A stretch of 64,000 nucleotides of DNA from Dehalococcoidia bacterium (GCA_035528575.1 DATKYK010000016.1:1-64000); one strand, 5' to 3'; shown: positions 8,697 to 17,415, counted from the stretch's first letter. A program made the numbers and translations. The notes: a model not told the origin generated them from the letters alone.

Positions 8697-10250
8697 ATGA
8701 AATATTTTGTTGTCATCGATGGGGGAACGCAGAATATAAAGGCATTCATCTTCGATGAAAAAGGGAATGAGGTATATGGCGATGCATATCCGGTGACCCC
8801 CTACTTTGCTCCACAACCTAATTTTGCCGAGCAGGATGCTGAGGAGTATCTGAGAATTACCCAGAAAGTAACCAGGAGTGTGGTGGAAAATTCCAGTGTT
8901 CCCAGAGATGAGCTCGCTGCCGTTGCCATCACAACACACAGAAGCACCATTGTGCCTGTCAATGCAGCTGGCAGACCGGTTCGTCCCGCTATCACCTGGC
9001 TTGATGAGCGCAAAACAGAGGGGCTTAAGCTCCCCGGTGGAGCCTTACTATCACTGGGTTTCAGGATTTCTCGAATGACACCGAAGCTAAAGGAGTATCA
9101 GAGAAGGTCCAAGTTTAACTGGCTCAGAAAGTACGAGCCGGAAAATTATGATAAGACGCACATATTCCTCACTGTCTCATCTTATATCTTTCACGCACTA
9201 ACAAGCCAGTTCAAAGATTGTTCCTCCATGATAGTAGGGCTTTTCCCCGTCGACCTTAAGGGGCTTAAGTGGCATCCCAAGGAAGTTGTATACCAGATTT
9301 TCGGGGTTGAGCGAGAAAAGTTACCTCCACTGGTTTCACCAGCCGAGATTGCAGGGACGGTTTCAGAGGAAGGCGCAAGAGATTTCGGCATACCGCAAGG
9401 TCTCCCCGTAATCATCGGAGCGGGGGATAAACAATCCGAACTGCTGGGCGCTGGCGCAATAAGTAACGATGTCGCTGAAATCAGCTACGGAACGGCTGCG
9501 GTCATTGAACTACTCTCCAACAAATATGTAGAGCATCCTCAGATGGATTTCTTTACCTGGGGAGCAGCAATTCCCGATCACTGGGCACTCGAAGGCTTTG
9601 TGGGGAGAGGATACTGGATGGTATCCTGGTTCAGAAGGGAGTTTGCCAAATACGAGGAGGAAGAGGCTAAGAAACTTGGGACAGAGCCAGAGGGGCTGTT
9701 GGATAAAAAACTGGAGGATATACCTCCCGGTTCTATGGGCTTGGTTCTTCAGCCTTACTGGCATCCGCTTGAGAATGACCCCCTTTCCAAAGGTGCAATA
9801 ATAGGCTTCTCCGGTGAGCATACGAGGCCGCATATTTACAGGGCGATTATCGAAGGTATTGCATACGAGTTGCGAAGATTGGGGGAAATAATTGAGAAGC
9901 ATTCGGGATGTAAAATAAAGGAGATCAGGGTCGGTGGTGGAGGCTCAAAAAGCGACGAAGTCATGCAAATAACCGCCGACATTTTCAACCTTCCCACAAG
10001 CAGGTTGCATACCAGCAATCTTTCAGCATTGGGTGCCGCCATAGATGCCGCTGTTACCTTGAGGGTATATAACAACTTTAATGACGCTGTGGATAATATG
10101 GTAAGAGTTACCCGGACCTTCACTCCCCGCGAGGAGAATGCATTAATTTATAACAGATTGTTTAATGAAGTATATAAAGAGATTTATCCTGCACTGTCAC
10201 CACTACACAATAAAATTGCAGAAATCACCGGATACCCGAAGATAAGATGA
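8697..10250 (+). CDS. FGGY-family kinase, glycerol/xylulose kinase-like
   Basis: This 517-residue FGGY kinase starts with the phosphate loop VIDGGTQNIKAF. It has the TWLDER stretch seen in glycerol kinases, a GAGDKQSELLGAGA segment near 240, and GGGGSKSDEVMQITAD near 420 in the second domain. It lies 63 bases after the Fe-S subunit, in the same direction. The combination of kinase, flavoprotein and Fe-S dehydrogenase subunit parallels glp operons (kinase plus glycerol-3-phosphate dehydrogenase), but this kinase is not a close match to canonical GlpK, so the substrate is left open. Confidence 0.87.
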   Translation: MKYFVVIDGGTQNIKAFIFDEKGNEVYGDAYPVTPYFAPQPNFAEQDAEEYLRITQKVTRSVVENSSVPRDELAAVAITTHRSTIVPVNAAGRPVRPAITWLDERKTEGLKLPGGALLSLGFRISRMTPKLKEYQRRSKFNWLRKYEPENYDKTHIFLTVSSYIFHALTSQFKDCSSMIVGLFPVDLKGLKWHPKEVVYQIFGVEREKLPPLVSPAEIAGTVSEEGARDFGIPQGLPVIIGAGDKQSELLGAGAISNDVAEISYGTAAVIELLSNKYVEHPQMDFFTWGAAIPDHWALEGFVGRGYWMVSWFRREFAKYEEEEAKKLGTEPEGLLDKKLEDIPPGSMGLVLQPYWHPLENDPLSKGAIIGFSGEHTRPHIYRAIIEGIAYELRRLGEIIEKHSGCKIKEIRVGGGGSKSDEVMQITADIFNLPTSRLHTSNLSALGAAIDAAVTLRVYNNFNDAVDNMVRVTRTFTPREENALIYNRLFNEVYKEIYPALSPLHNKIAEITGYPKIR

Positions 10251-10300
10251 CAGAGTAAATGGAGAGTCTATTATCTTTGGAAGGTCCATAAGCAATACGA

Positions 10301-10561
10301 ATGGAAGCTGATGTAACCATAATCGGCAGTGGACCTGCCGGGCTTGTTGCCGCACTACATACTGAGAAAAGTGGCGCTGGGAATGTTATTCTTCTTGAAA
10401 GGGGGGAGGAGTTGGGTGGCATCTTGAAACAGTGCATACACAATGGCTTTGGTCGGGAACAATTTAAGGAAGACTACACCGGTCCCGAGTATGCGGAGCA
10501 CCTTACTAAAGAGCTAGAGAAAACAGACGTTCGCTACACATTGAATACTATGCTCATCTGA
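10301..10561 (+). pseudogene. Truncated NAD(P)/FAD-dependent oxidoreductase (N-terminal fragment)
   Basis: Only 86 residues remain of a flavoprotein that is normally about 420 residues long. The Rossmann fingerprint IIGSGPAGLVAALHTEKSG and the block GGILKQCIHNGFG are intact; the latter is characteristic of the flavoprotein beside GlpA in clostridial-type glycerol operons. The frame then reaches a stop after NTMLI. No continuation of the family is recognisable in any frame in the next 350 bases, so this looks like a deletion remnant and not a simple frameshift. It follows the FGGY kinase by 50 bases, which fits decay of the last gene of a glycerol-type operon. Confidence 0.75.
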
Positions 10562-10913
10562 ATATAAAGGTGACGCCCGGAGTGTCGGGTTATATTCCGC
10601 CTGAGTTTGGCTAATGTAAGGTTCGGTTGACACTTCTTCGGGGTATGGACCGGGTTGATAAGGTGTATATGATTGATTTGAAGAGAGGGGTAATGGTTTA
10701 AATTACTTTTTCTGGTATCAAGCTGACATCACGTCCTCACCAAACCTTTGATAAACCTCACGCTAAGCATTATAATGACATAGGTCGCGAGCCCAAGCGT
10801 TGATAACTTGATCCCCTGCGCGTATGCAAAATCCACTCACTAACACTCACTAATTTCGAGCAAGTAGACTCCAGGTCACACGTACCGTATGGATATTATT
10901 AGGAGGTAGACTA
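10562..10913. other. Intergenic stretch with possible gene debris
   Basis: About 350 bases without a recognised gene. One plus-strand frame runs from 10570 through a single TAA to a TAA near 10701 and ends in MIDLKRGVMV, which looks protein-like but which I cannot assign. It may be debris of the gene truncated upstream. The end of the stretch carries an AGGAGG ribosome binding site for the ATG at 10914. Confidence 0.4.
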
Positions 10914-11960
10914 ATGGTCAAAGAGGACATGTACAAAGAGCTGGCAGAGATGATAAACAGGGAAGACCCGCATGTGGTTGGCCTATCGGTGACACCTGCA
11001 TTATTGAAGCTCCTTAGCCTTCAGTTCACTCCCGAGGAGGCTCAACTGGCTCTCCAAATAGGTCTCACGGGTGGGACACTGGACGAGCTTTCAGCAAAGG
11101 TGGGCATGAACAAGGACAAACTTAAGCAAATGCTCCACACTATGGCTAATAAAGGCACAATGTGGATCGACCCGGGCAAGGAGGACCCGATATACCGGGT
11201 CCTAGGGAGTTGTGCGCCAGGCCTTACCGAGACTGGCCTCTTTGGAGGCATCAGATTTCCATATGATGTAGAATTAGGTAAAGCACTGCACCAAGTCCAA
11301 TACGAGTGGGCCAGGGATAGGCTCTGCACATTAGGGTTCCCTTTTGCACCGGTCTGGGCTCATCCGAACGTGCTGCCCGATGACGCCCGTCCCGAGGAGA
11401 ACCTCGCCGATTTTCTAAAGGGACAAGATTACTTCAGTGTGTCAACCTGCCCCTGCCGTCTCTCACATTGGCTCGTTGACCCCGAAAACCATTGTGAACA
11501 CATGCTTGAGACATGCCTCCATGCAGGGGATACCGGCCGATGGTGTGTGGAGCATGGTCTGGGCCGCGAGCTCACCTTGGATGAGGCCCTTGAGCTGCTG
11601 AACAAGGCAAATGCGGATGGCCTGGTTCACACCATCAACATCGAGGGCTTCATATGCAATTGCTGCACCGACTGCTGCCCCTTGTTCATAGGTTTTCACC
11701 AGCTAAATACTAAAACGATGGTCGCGTCGCCGTTTATCCCGCAGGTAAAGGAGGAGGAGTGCAATGCCTGCGGGGATTGTGAGGATATTTGCCCCGTAAA
11801 CGCGATGAAGGTTGATAAAATAGCCGAAGTTGATGCAGACACATGCGTCGGTTGCGGCGTGTGCGTCACTCACTGTCTTATGGAGGCTCTCGCCCTGAAG
11901 AGGAGGCCCGAAGACAAGCAAGTCGAGATGCCAGATGAGGTTAAGCAGCGTGTTGGATGA
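10914..11960 (+). CDS. Helix-turn-helix / 4Fe-4S ferredoxin-domain protein
   Basis: This 348-residue protein has an N-terminal winged-helix-like part (about residues 40-100; GTLDELSAKVGMNKDKLKQM followed by a wing-like stretch), a middle region with clustered cysteines (STCPCRLSH, CEHMLETC, CNCCTDCCP) and a C-terminal bacterial 2[4Fe-4S] ferredoxin (CNACGDCEDICP and CVGCGVCVTHC). An AGGAGG precedes the ATG. It is probably a soluble redox protein; the helix-turn-helix part may be a structural or protein-binding domain and not DNA-binding. It lies next to an SDR but 200 bases and a repeat element separate them. I do not recognise a characterised homologue. Confidence 0.75.
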   Translation: MVKEDMYKELAEMINREDPHVVGLSVTPALLKLLSLQFTPEEAQLALQIGLTGGTLDELSAKVGMNKDKLKQMLHTMANKGTMWIDPGKEDPIYRVLGSCAPGLTETGLFGGIRFPYDVELGKALHQVQYEWARDRLCTLGFPFAPVWAHPNVLPDDARPEENLADFLKGQDYFSVSTCPCRLSHWLVDPENHCEHMLETCLHAGDTGRWCVEHGLGRELTLDEALELLNKANADGLVHTINIEGFICNCCTDCCPLFIGFHQLNTKTMVASPFIPQVKEEECNACGDCEDICPVNAMKVDKIAEVDADTCVGCGVCVTHCLMEALALKRRPEDKQVEMPDEVKQRVG

Positions 11961-12008
11961 TGACATTTACGCCGCAGCATCGTAGCGTAAACTGGTGACA
12001 GTTTAATA

Positions 12009-12087
12009 GAGACTGCTGAAAAAGAGGTGCCCCGATATAATCGGGACCGGGGGTCTGGGGGTTGATTGACACTATTTCAGCAATCTC
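12009..12087 (-). repeat. MITE-like element, copy A (short form)
   Basis: This 79-base element begins GAGACTGCTGAAAAAGAGG and ends ATTTCAGCAATCTC, giving imperfect terminal inverted repeats. It is an internally deleted relative of the 123-130 base copies at 35062, 40095 and 49158, in the same orientation as the one at 40095. It lacks the central part that contains CTTTAAAAAG in the long copies. Confidence 0.8.
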
Positions 12088-12161
12088 TGAATATATACGT
12101 GACTACTTCTAGGCAGTGCTAATCGTCAGCATATACGCCGTGGCTCAGGGGGTACCGAATA

Positions 12162-12920
12162 GTGACGGGGTTAGAAGGCAAGGTCTCTGTGGTAACGGGA
12201 GGGGGCTCCGGAATAGGACGGAGCACCGCGCTGGCCTTTGCTGCAGAGGGTACAAGGGTTATCGTGGCCGATATCTCAGTCCGCGGAGGCAAGGAAACAG
12301 TCCAGATGATCAAGGAGAGTAGCGGCCAGGCCATTTTTGTCAAGACTGACGTTACCCGAGCAGACGAGGTCGAGGAAATGGTTGACAAAGTAGTTGAGAT
12401 CTACGGGCGACTCGATTTTGCCTTTAATAATGCTGGCATTGATGGCGATGTCGCATCCGTTACCAGGTACACTGAAGAGAACTGGGACCAAGTAATAAAC
12501 ATAAACCTCAAGGGTGTGTGGCTTTGTATGAAATACGAGATCCCGCAAATGCTCAAGCAAGGTGGTGGTGCCATCGTTAATACATCATCCACTGCCGGAC
12601 TTATTGGCGTTGGACCCAACCCCGCCTATGTCGCAAGTAAACACGGTGTGGTAGGCCTTACAAAAGCAGCGGCACTTAAATATGCCAAGAGAGGCATCCG
12701 TATAAACGCTGTATGCCCAGGTGTCATCTACACACCGTTAGTGAAGAAACTTATGGACACCTACCCGGATATGGAGAAGGTTGTAACCGGCATGAACCCC
12801 ATGGCACGTATAGGTATACCAGAAGAGGTTGCCCAGGCAGTTATTTGGTTATGCTCAGATGCAGCCTCGTTTATAACCGGGCACCCCTTATCGGTAGATG
12901 GTGGTGTGGTGGCTCAATAG
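12162..12920 (+). CDS. SDR family NAD(P)-dependent oxidoreductase
   Basis: This is a classical 252-residue short-chain dehydrogenase. The cofactor loop TGGGSGIG is at 12-19, D63 marks the adenine pocket, NNAG is at 89-92, and the catalytic residues are S142 or S143, Y156 and K160 (YVASK). D37 (VADIS) at the end of the second strand favours NAD over NADP. The start is GTG at 12162. It converges on the small minus-strand gene downstream. It could be a 3-hydroxyacyl-CoA or alcohol dehydrogenase acting with the fatty-acid genes nearby; that link is positional only. Confidence 0.9.
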   Translation: MTGLEGKVSVVTGGGSGIGRSTALAFAAEGTRVIVADISVRGGKETVQMIKESSGQAIFVKTDVTRADEVEEMVDKVVEIYGRLDFAFNNAGIDGDVASVTRYTEENWDQVININLKGVWLCMKYEIPQMLKQGGGAIVNTSSTAGLIGVGPNPAYVASKHGVVGLTKAAALKYAKRGIRINAVCPGVIYTPLVKKLMDTYPDMEKVVTGMNPMARIGIPEEVAQAVIWLCSDAASFITGHPLSVDGGVVAQ

Positions 12921-12951
12921 ACTTAATTACATAAGCGAAGAACTGAATTAA

Positions 12952-13227
12952 CTATTTGTGTATTTTTTCTTTAAAATAGTCTTGTATACTTTTCCCTAGG
13001 TTTTCAGCCTCTTTTCCCACCTCTCTAAACTTGGCTTTGGTTTCGTCATCTTTGACATTGCTTGATAAAATCTTAGCTGACTCAACAACACTTTCCCCGA
13101 AAGCCTTGGCCTTTTCCTTCAGATCAGGGTCGTTAAATATTTGGCTCATGGCATCTCCAAATGATTTAATCATTTCACCAAACTGTTCCGCAGGTTTTTT
13201 CTTATCAACATTTCCTTCTTGTGACAT
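12952..13227 (-). CDS. Small charged helical protein of unknown function
   Basis: This 91-residue protein starts at MSQEGNVDKKK, chosen because GAGAGGGG stands six bases before that ATG; a longer frame reaching 13305 has no such signal. It is rich in Lys, Glu and Ala (FGEMIKSFGDAMSQIF, AKAFGESVVESAK, DYFKEKIHK) and predicted to be mostly amphipathic helix with two related halves. There is no signal peptide and no cysteine. It could be a phasin-like or membrane-surface protein; I do not recognise a named family. It is the last gene downstream of the acyl-CoA operon on the same strand. Confidence 0.65.
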   Translation of the reverse strand: MSQEGNVDKKKPAEQFGEMIKSFGDAMSQIFNDPDLKEKAKAFGESVVESAKILSSNVKDDETKAKFREVGKEAENLGKSIQDYFKEKIHK

Positions 13228-13401
13228 AGTGCCCCTCTCTATTGTTAATCTTTTATACATTACTTCTAGGCTGACTAGCCTGCTTCGAAAAACGCTTAGA
13301 GCCATATCTTCAGTAAACTATTGGCTACATTGTGAACGGGTACACCATTTCTATATTAAAGTAGTGGATAGGTAGATGTTATCAGCCGCTTTACCACCTC
13401 G

Positions 13402-14559
13402 CTAGACGAAGGCTCTAATCCCCAGAACTCTCCTTCCCACGATAAGTTTCTGCATCTGCGTAGTTCCGTCGGGTATGGTTAGAGTCCTAGCATCCCTGAA
13501 GTATCGCTCTATCGGATACTCTTCGGAAAGCCCCATAGCCCCGTGTATCTGGATGGCCTTTGAGGTCGTCCTCACCGCTGCTTCGGTGGCGTAGGCCTTT
13601 GCCAGTGATGCCTGCCAGCGGCATTTCTCCCCCTTATCCAGCATGTCTAGGGCGCGGAACGATAGAAGCCGCCCGGCTTCGGTCTCAGCTATCATATCTA
13701 CGACCATCTCCTGTATCATCTGGAAGCTACCCAGTTGTCGGCCAAACTGTGTCCTGTCCTGCGCGTATTTTATCGAAGCATCTATAGCAGCCTGAGCGAT
13801 ACCTGTCGAGTTAGCTCCCACCATCGCCCGTGACACATCGAAAAAGGCCATTGTCCGCTCGTAGCCTGAGCCCGGGTCTAAAAGATTCGCCTTGGGAACA
13901 GGACAGTCATCAAAAGAAAGCTCCGAGGTAGGGAAGGAACGTAGCCCCAGCTTGTGCAGTTCTCTGGTGGCGAAAGGAGACACATTCCTCTCAACAAGGA
14001 AAAAGGACATCCCTAAAGGCCCGAGTGACTTGTCTGTGGTGGTGAGGATAAAAGCGGCGTCGGCTATACTGCCGTTTGAAATCCACGTCTTTGTCCCGTT
14101 GATGATGTAGTTTTCCCCGTCCAAGATTGCAGTTGTCTCCACACCGGCGACGTCGGAGCCGACATTAGGCTCTGTTATCGCCAGGCAACCTATGTAGTCA
14201 CCAGAAGCAGCGAGAGGTAGCAATCTCTCCTTCTGCTCCGGGTTGCCCGCTTCGTTCAAGAGCCACCAGAAGGCTGCGGCAATGAAAAGTGTTCCGGCAA
14301 GGCTCGCCCAGGCCCTGGCTAACTCTTCGACCAGGATGCCGTTTGTCTTGTGGTCCAATACCGAACCGCCGTACTGTTCGGGCAGAAAGCCCACCAGATA
14401 GCCGAAGGGCATCAACTGTTGAATAAGGGAGACGGCGGTTTCCTTATCAAGCGGGCCTTTCTTCTCCTGCTCATCAACTATAGGCACAATCTCCTTATCA
14501 AGGAATTTGCGGACGTTGGTCTTCAGCATCTGTTGCTCTTCAGTCAGATCGAAGTCCAT
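13402..14559 (-). CDS. Acyl-CoA dehydrogenase
   Basis: This 385-residue FAD enzyme oxidises acyl-CoA at the alpha-beta bond. It has the standard order of helical N-terminus, beta middle domain (CLAITEPNVGSDVAG near 130; FAD-binding TKTWISNGSIAD near 160) and C-terminal helices with RTQFGRQLGSFQ near 275 and the IHGAMGLSEEYPIERYFRD block, whose Glu in EEYP is the position of the catalytic base in medium- and short-chain enzymes. It is the last core gene in the leftward operon ligase, HMGCS-like, thiolase, dehydrogenase. Chain-length preference is not readable. Confidence 0.92.
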   Translation of the reverse strand: MDFDLTEEQQMLKTNVRKFLDKEIVPIVDEQEKKGPLDKETAVSLIQQLMPFGYLVGFLPEQYGGSVLDHKTNGILVEELARAWASLAGTLFIAAAFWWLLNEAGNPEQKERLLPLAASGDYIGCLAITEPNVGSDVAGVETTAILDGENYIINGTKTWISNGSIADAAFILTTTDKSLGPLGMSFFLVERNVSPFATRELHKLGLRSFPTSELSFDDCPVPKANLLDPGSGYERTMAFFDVSRAMVGANSTGIAQAAIDASIKYAQDRTQFGRQLGSFQMIQEMVVDMIAETEAGRLLSFRALDMLDKGEKCRWQASLAKAYATEAAVRTTSKAIQIHGAMGLSEEYPIERYFRDARTLTIPDGTTQMQKLIVGRRVLGIRAFV

Positions 14560-14620
14560 ATCATCATCCTTCTGACAAATGGAGCGAACTGGAGATCGAA
14601 GGTGGTTTCTTCACCTGGAA

Positions 14621-15817
14621 CTAAAGCCCCACTAAGAAAACGCTAACAACATTTACCGGGGGAATACCCCCCATGTTATGGGTCAGGCCAAATTTGGGAT
14701 CCTTTATCTGCCGCGGCCCGGCCTTTCCCTGAAGCTGCTTGTACATCTCATACATCATCCGCAGCCCCGAAGCGCCGATGGGATGACCGAAGCACTTGAG
14801 GCCCCCATCAGGCTGACAGGGGATTTTGCCATCTATATCGTAGAATCCTGCCTCGATATCCTCCTTAGCTCGCCCACGTGGCGAGATCCCCAGATCTTCG
14901 TACACGGTAAGCTCTGTGATAGAGAAACAGTCGTGGACCTCCATCATGCTTAGCTCCTCCCGGGGGCTCTTGATCCCTGCCTCACCGTAAGCCTTCTTTG
15001 AGGCTCTGACAGTGGTCTCAACATGAGCGTAGTCCCAGTCGGTGAACATCAACTCCTCTCCGGAACTCACAGAGATCTGTAGCGCCTTAACATATACCGG
15101 GTCAGGCCTGAATTTCTTGGCCAGCTCAGCCCGGGTCACTATGGCCGCCGCGGCGCCATCGCTCACCCCGCAGCAGTCAAATAGACCCAGAGGCCAGGCT
15201 ACGATAGGAGCGTTCATTACCTGTTCGATGGTAATCTCGCGGCGAAGGTGCGCCTTGGGGTTCATAGCCCCGTTGTGATGACTCTTCACCGATATATGGG
15301 CCAGGGCGCGTTTGCCTTCGTCGGGGCTGAGGCCATACTGCGCGAAGTACCTGGTACCCATCATGGCAAACGCACCAGGGGGAGTAAAGTTGGGAAAGGC
15401 GGCCCTCAGCGATGTCCCCATCTGGGTATCGTTTTGAGGAAGACCACCATAGCCTGTGTCCTTAAGCTTCTCCACACCGAGTGCCAAACATATATCATAG
15501 GCCCCGGCGGCAACGGCATAGCAGGCACCCCTTAAAGTCTCCGACCCAGTGGCGCAGAAATTCTCGACTCTCGTTGCCGGAATGAACGGCAGCTTTAACG
15601 TAGCAGCTAGGGGGATGGCGGATTTCCCTACAGAGATTTCCTCATAGCATGTGCCAGACCAGGCAGCATCGATGTCTTTCTTCTCTATACCAGCATCCTC
15701 GATAGCTTCGATAAAGGCCTCGATCATTAAGTCCTGAGGGCCCTTGTCCCATCGTTCTCCAAACTGGCTGCATCCCATCCCGATAATGGCGACCTTGTCC
15801 TTTATCCCTTCAGCCAT
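14621..15817 (-). CDS. SCP2-type thiolase (acetoacetyl-CoA thiolase-like)
   Basis: This 398-residue protein belongs to the sterol-carrier-protein-2/archaeal thiolase group and not the FadA group. The nucleophile is C88 (ENFCATGSET), HDCF near residue 295 and GHPIGASG near 345 supply the active-site His residues, and the C-terminus ends NMGGIPPVNVVSVF. It lies 24 bases downstream of the HMGCS-like/DUF35 fusion. In archaea a thiolase of this group, HMG-CoA synthase and a DUF35 protein form one complex with a shared CoA site. By analogy this thiolase probably docks on the DUF35 part of its neighbour. Confidence 0.88.
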   Translation of the reverse strand: MAEGIKDKVAIIGMGCSQFGERWDKGPQDLMIEAFIEAIEDAGIEKKDIDAAWSGTCYEEISVGKSAIPLAATLKLPFIPATRVENFCATGSETLRGACYAVAAGAYDICLALGVEKLKDTGYGGLPQNDTQMGTSLRAAFPNFTPPGAFAMMGTRYFAQYGLSPDEGKRALAHISVKSHHNGAMNPKAHLRREITIEQVMNAPIVAWPLGLFDCCGVSDGAAAAIVTRAELAKKFRPDPVYVKALQISVSSGEELMFTDWDYAHVETTVRASKKAYGEAGIKSPREELSMMEVHDCFSITELTVYEDLGISPRGRAKEDIEAGFYDIDGKIPCQPDGGLKCFGHPIGASGLRMMYEMYKQLQGKAGPRQIKDPKFGLTHNMGGIPPVNVVSVFLVGL

Positions 15818-15841
15818 AATTCCTCCCTTCTGAATTTGTTT

Positions 15842-17287
15842 CTAAACTCGAATTGGCGTTGCTTTCCAGTAGTAGGCGTGTATACCACGCGTCACATCGT
15901 GGTATTTCCTGCGGAAGCTCATCTCCACCGGCATACCTACCTCAAGCGAATCAAGCTCGCAGTCTATTAGATCAAATAGCCACCTTCCCCCTCCCTGGAA
16001 GTCTACCATGCCGTAGATTGCCGGTGGGCTGGGACTGAAGGCTAAAATGTCTCCGGTATAGGTGAACAGGTGCCCCCTCTTATCGGAGAAGCGATAGCTT
16101 TCCATCTCACCAACAGCTCCACATTTAGGATTGACACATATCTCTTGTGGGGGGTATTGTGGGGTACCACAGCGCTTGCACTTCGATCCGCAGAGGCCCA
16201 GCACCATCCTTCTTTCCCTCCACAGCGTTGATACCTGGGTTGGGGCGACCTCCTCTCCGCGGCCGCCGGTATCTATAGTCATTACCTCACGGAAGGTTAC
16301 ATATTTCTCGTAGCTTCCCAGGTCTTTTTTGGAAGCCAGGTGTCCCTTGATCCCCCTTCTATCCCTAGCCTTCTCTATTTCTCCGGTAACCTCCAGGAAT
16401 AGAGCGTCGCTACCGTTACCGTAGCTGGCAACTAGGATCCTGTCCCCGGGCTTAGCCCCCTCCAGTGCCGCTACCAGTATCTGGAGGGTGTAGGCAGTGC
16501 CGGTATTACCTATGGCGGTAAACATGTGGTCCTGTATTTGATCCGCTTCAAACCCCAGTTTCTTGCCTATGTCTGCATGGGCTCTCACATAGAGGCAGGG
16601 GTAAACCACCTTGGTAAAATCCTTGGGCGTAAGTTTGTATTTATCAAGAAGCCCTGAGATGGCCTCTGAGATAAACTTGCCGTAGCCCTCATCCCTGACC
16701 CATCTATCCTCCCAGGTACGGTTATACCTGTCGGTATCTGCCCTCCAGTTATCCATGAAATCATAGGTGAGAGAATAGGTGCCCTCGACGCTGGCGATCA
16801 CCCCACTATCTCCAAAAAGTATGGCTGCTGCGCCATCACCGTATATCTCCTCCTGAAAGCCGCCCGGTTTCCCCAGACGGCAATCTGATGCACATACCAT
16901 GACGTTCTTCGCTGAACCCGATGATACCGCATCGTAGGCAGAGATGAGAGCACCTGTTCCAGCCTTGATAGATGTGGTGAAGTCAGACGTTCGAATCGCG
17001 GGGCTGAGGTCGAGGGCGGTGGCTATTATCCCCGCATTCTGCCTTTCATTGTAGGGTGTTGTGGTGGTGGCAAAGAAAAGCCCGTCGATCTTTTTCGGCT
17101 CAAGCCCGTTCATACAGTCCATGGCGGAGGCTACTGCCATCGTGATGCTGTCCTCGTCGTAGTTGGCCACTGCCTTCTCACCGGGAAGGAGGGATGCCGG
17201 GTTTAGCCACCCCAGGGCTCCATAGATAGTCATGCGGTTGATGCGGTACAAAGGGATATAAGCACCGTACGAAGTAATTCCTACCAT
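15842..17287 (-). CDS. HMG-CoA synthase-like protein fused to DUF35 (Zn-ribbon/OB), catalytic residues lost
   Basis: Residues 1-345 align with archaeal HMG-CoA synthase from GITSYGAYIPLYRI to NTGTAYTLQIL, and residues 355-481 form a DUF35 domain with a rubredoxin-like zinc ribbon (C370, C373, C384, C389) and an OB fold. All three catalytic positions are changed: the Glu aligns with T75 (FATTTTPYN), the nucleophilic Cys with I107 (TTSIKAGTGAL) and the His with P230 (VVYPCLYV). It therefore cannot run the known synthase chemistry. It may be a scaffold or CoA-binding partner for the adjacent thiolase, or use different chemistry. The alignments were done by eye. Confidence 0.85.
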   Translation of the reverse strand: MVGITSYGAYIPLYRINRMTIYGALGWLNPASLLPGEKAVANYDEDSITMAVASAMDCMNGLEPKKIDGLFFATTTTPYNERQNAGIIATALDLSPAIRTSDFTTSIKAGTGALISAYDAVSSGSAKNVMVCASDCRLGKPGGFQEEIYGDGAAAILFGDSGVIASVEGTYSLTYDFMDNWRADTDRYNRTWEDRWVRDEGYGKFISEAISGLLDKYKLTPKDFTKVVYPCLYVRAHADIGKKLGFEADQIQDHMFTAIGNTGTAYTLQILVAALEGAKPGDRILVASYGNGSDALFLEVTGEIEKARDRRGIKGHLASKKDLGSYEKYVTFREVMTIDTGGRGEEVAPTQVSTLWRERRMVLGLCGSKCKRCGTPQYPPQEICVNPKCGAVGEMESYRFSDKRGHLFTYTGDILAFSPSPPAIYGMVDFQGGGRWLFDLIDCELDSLEVGMPVEMSFRRKYHDVTRGIHAYYWKATPIRV

Positions 17288-17415
17288 AGTACTCCATCCT
17301 TTCTATTTTAAGGTGAGCTATAGTCTATCATGTCTGCATTTAAGGGTCAATTGCTATGGATTATACTCCGATGATATCACCCCTTCCTGTATAAAGGACA
17401 GTCCGAATAATCTGT

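Noticed and set aside
13031-13375. Plus-strand frame opposite the small helical protein
   Set aside because: The minus-strand gene has a ribosome site and typical composition; this frame has neither.
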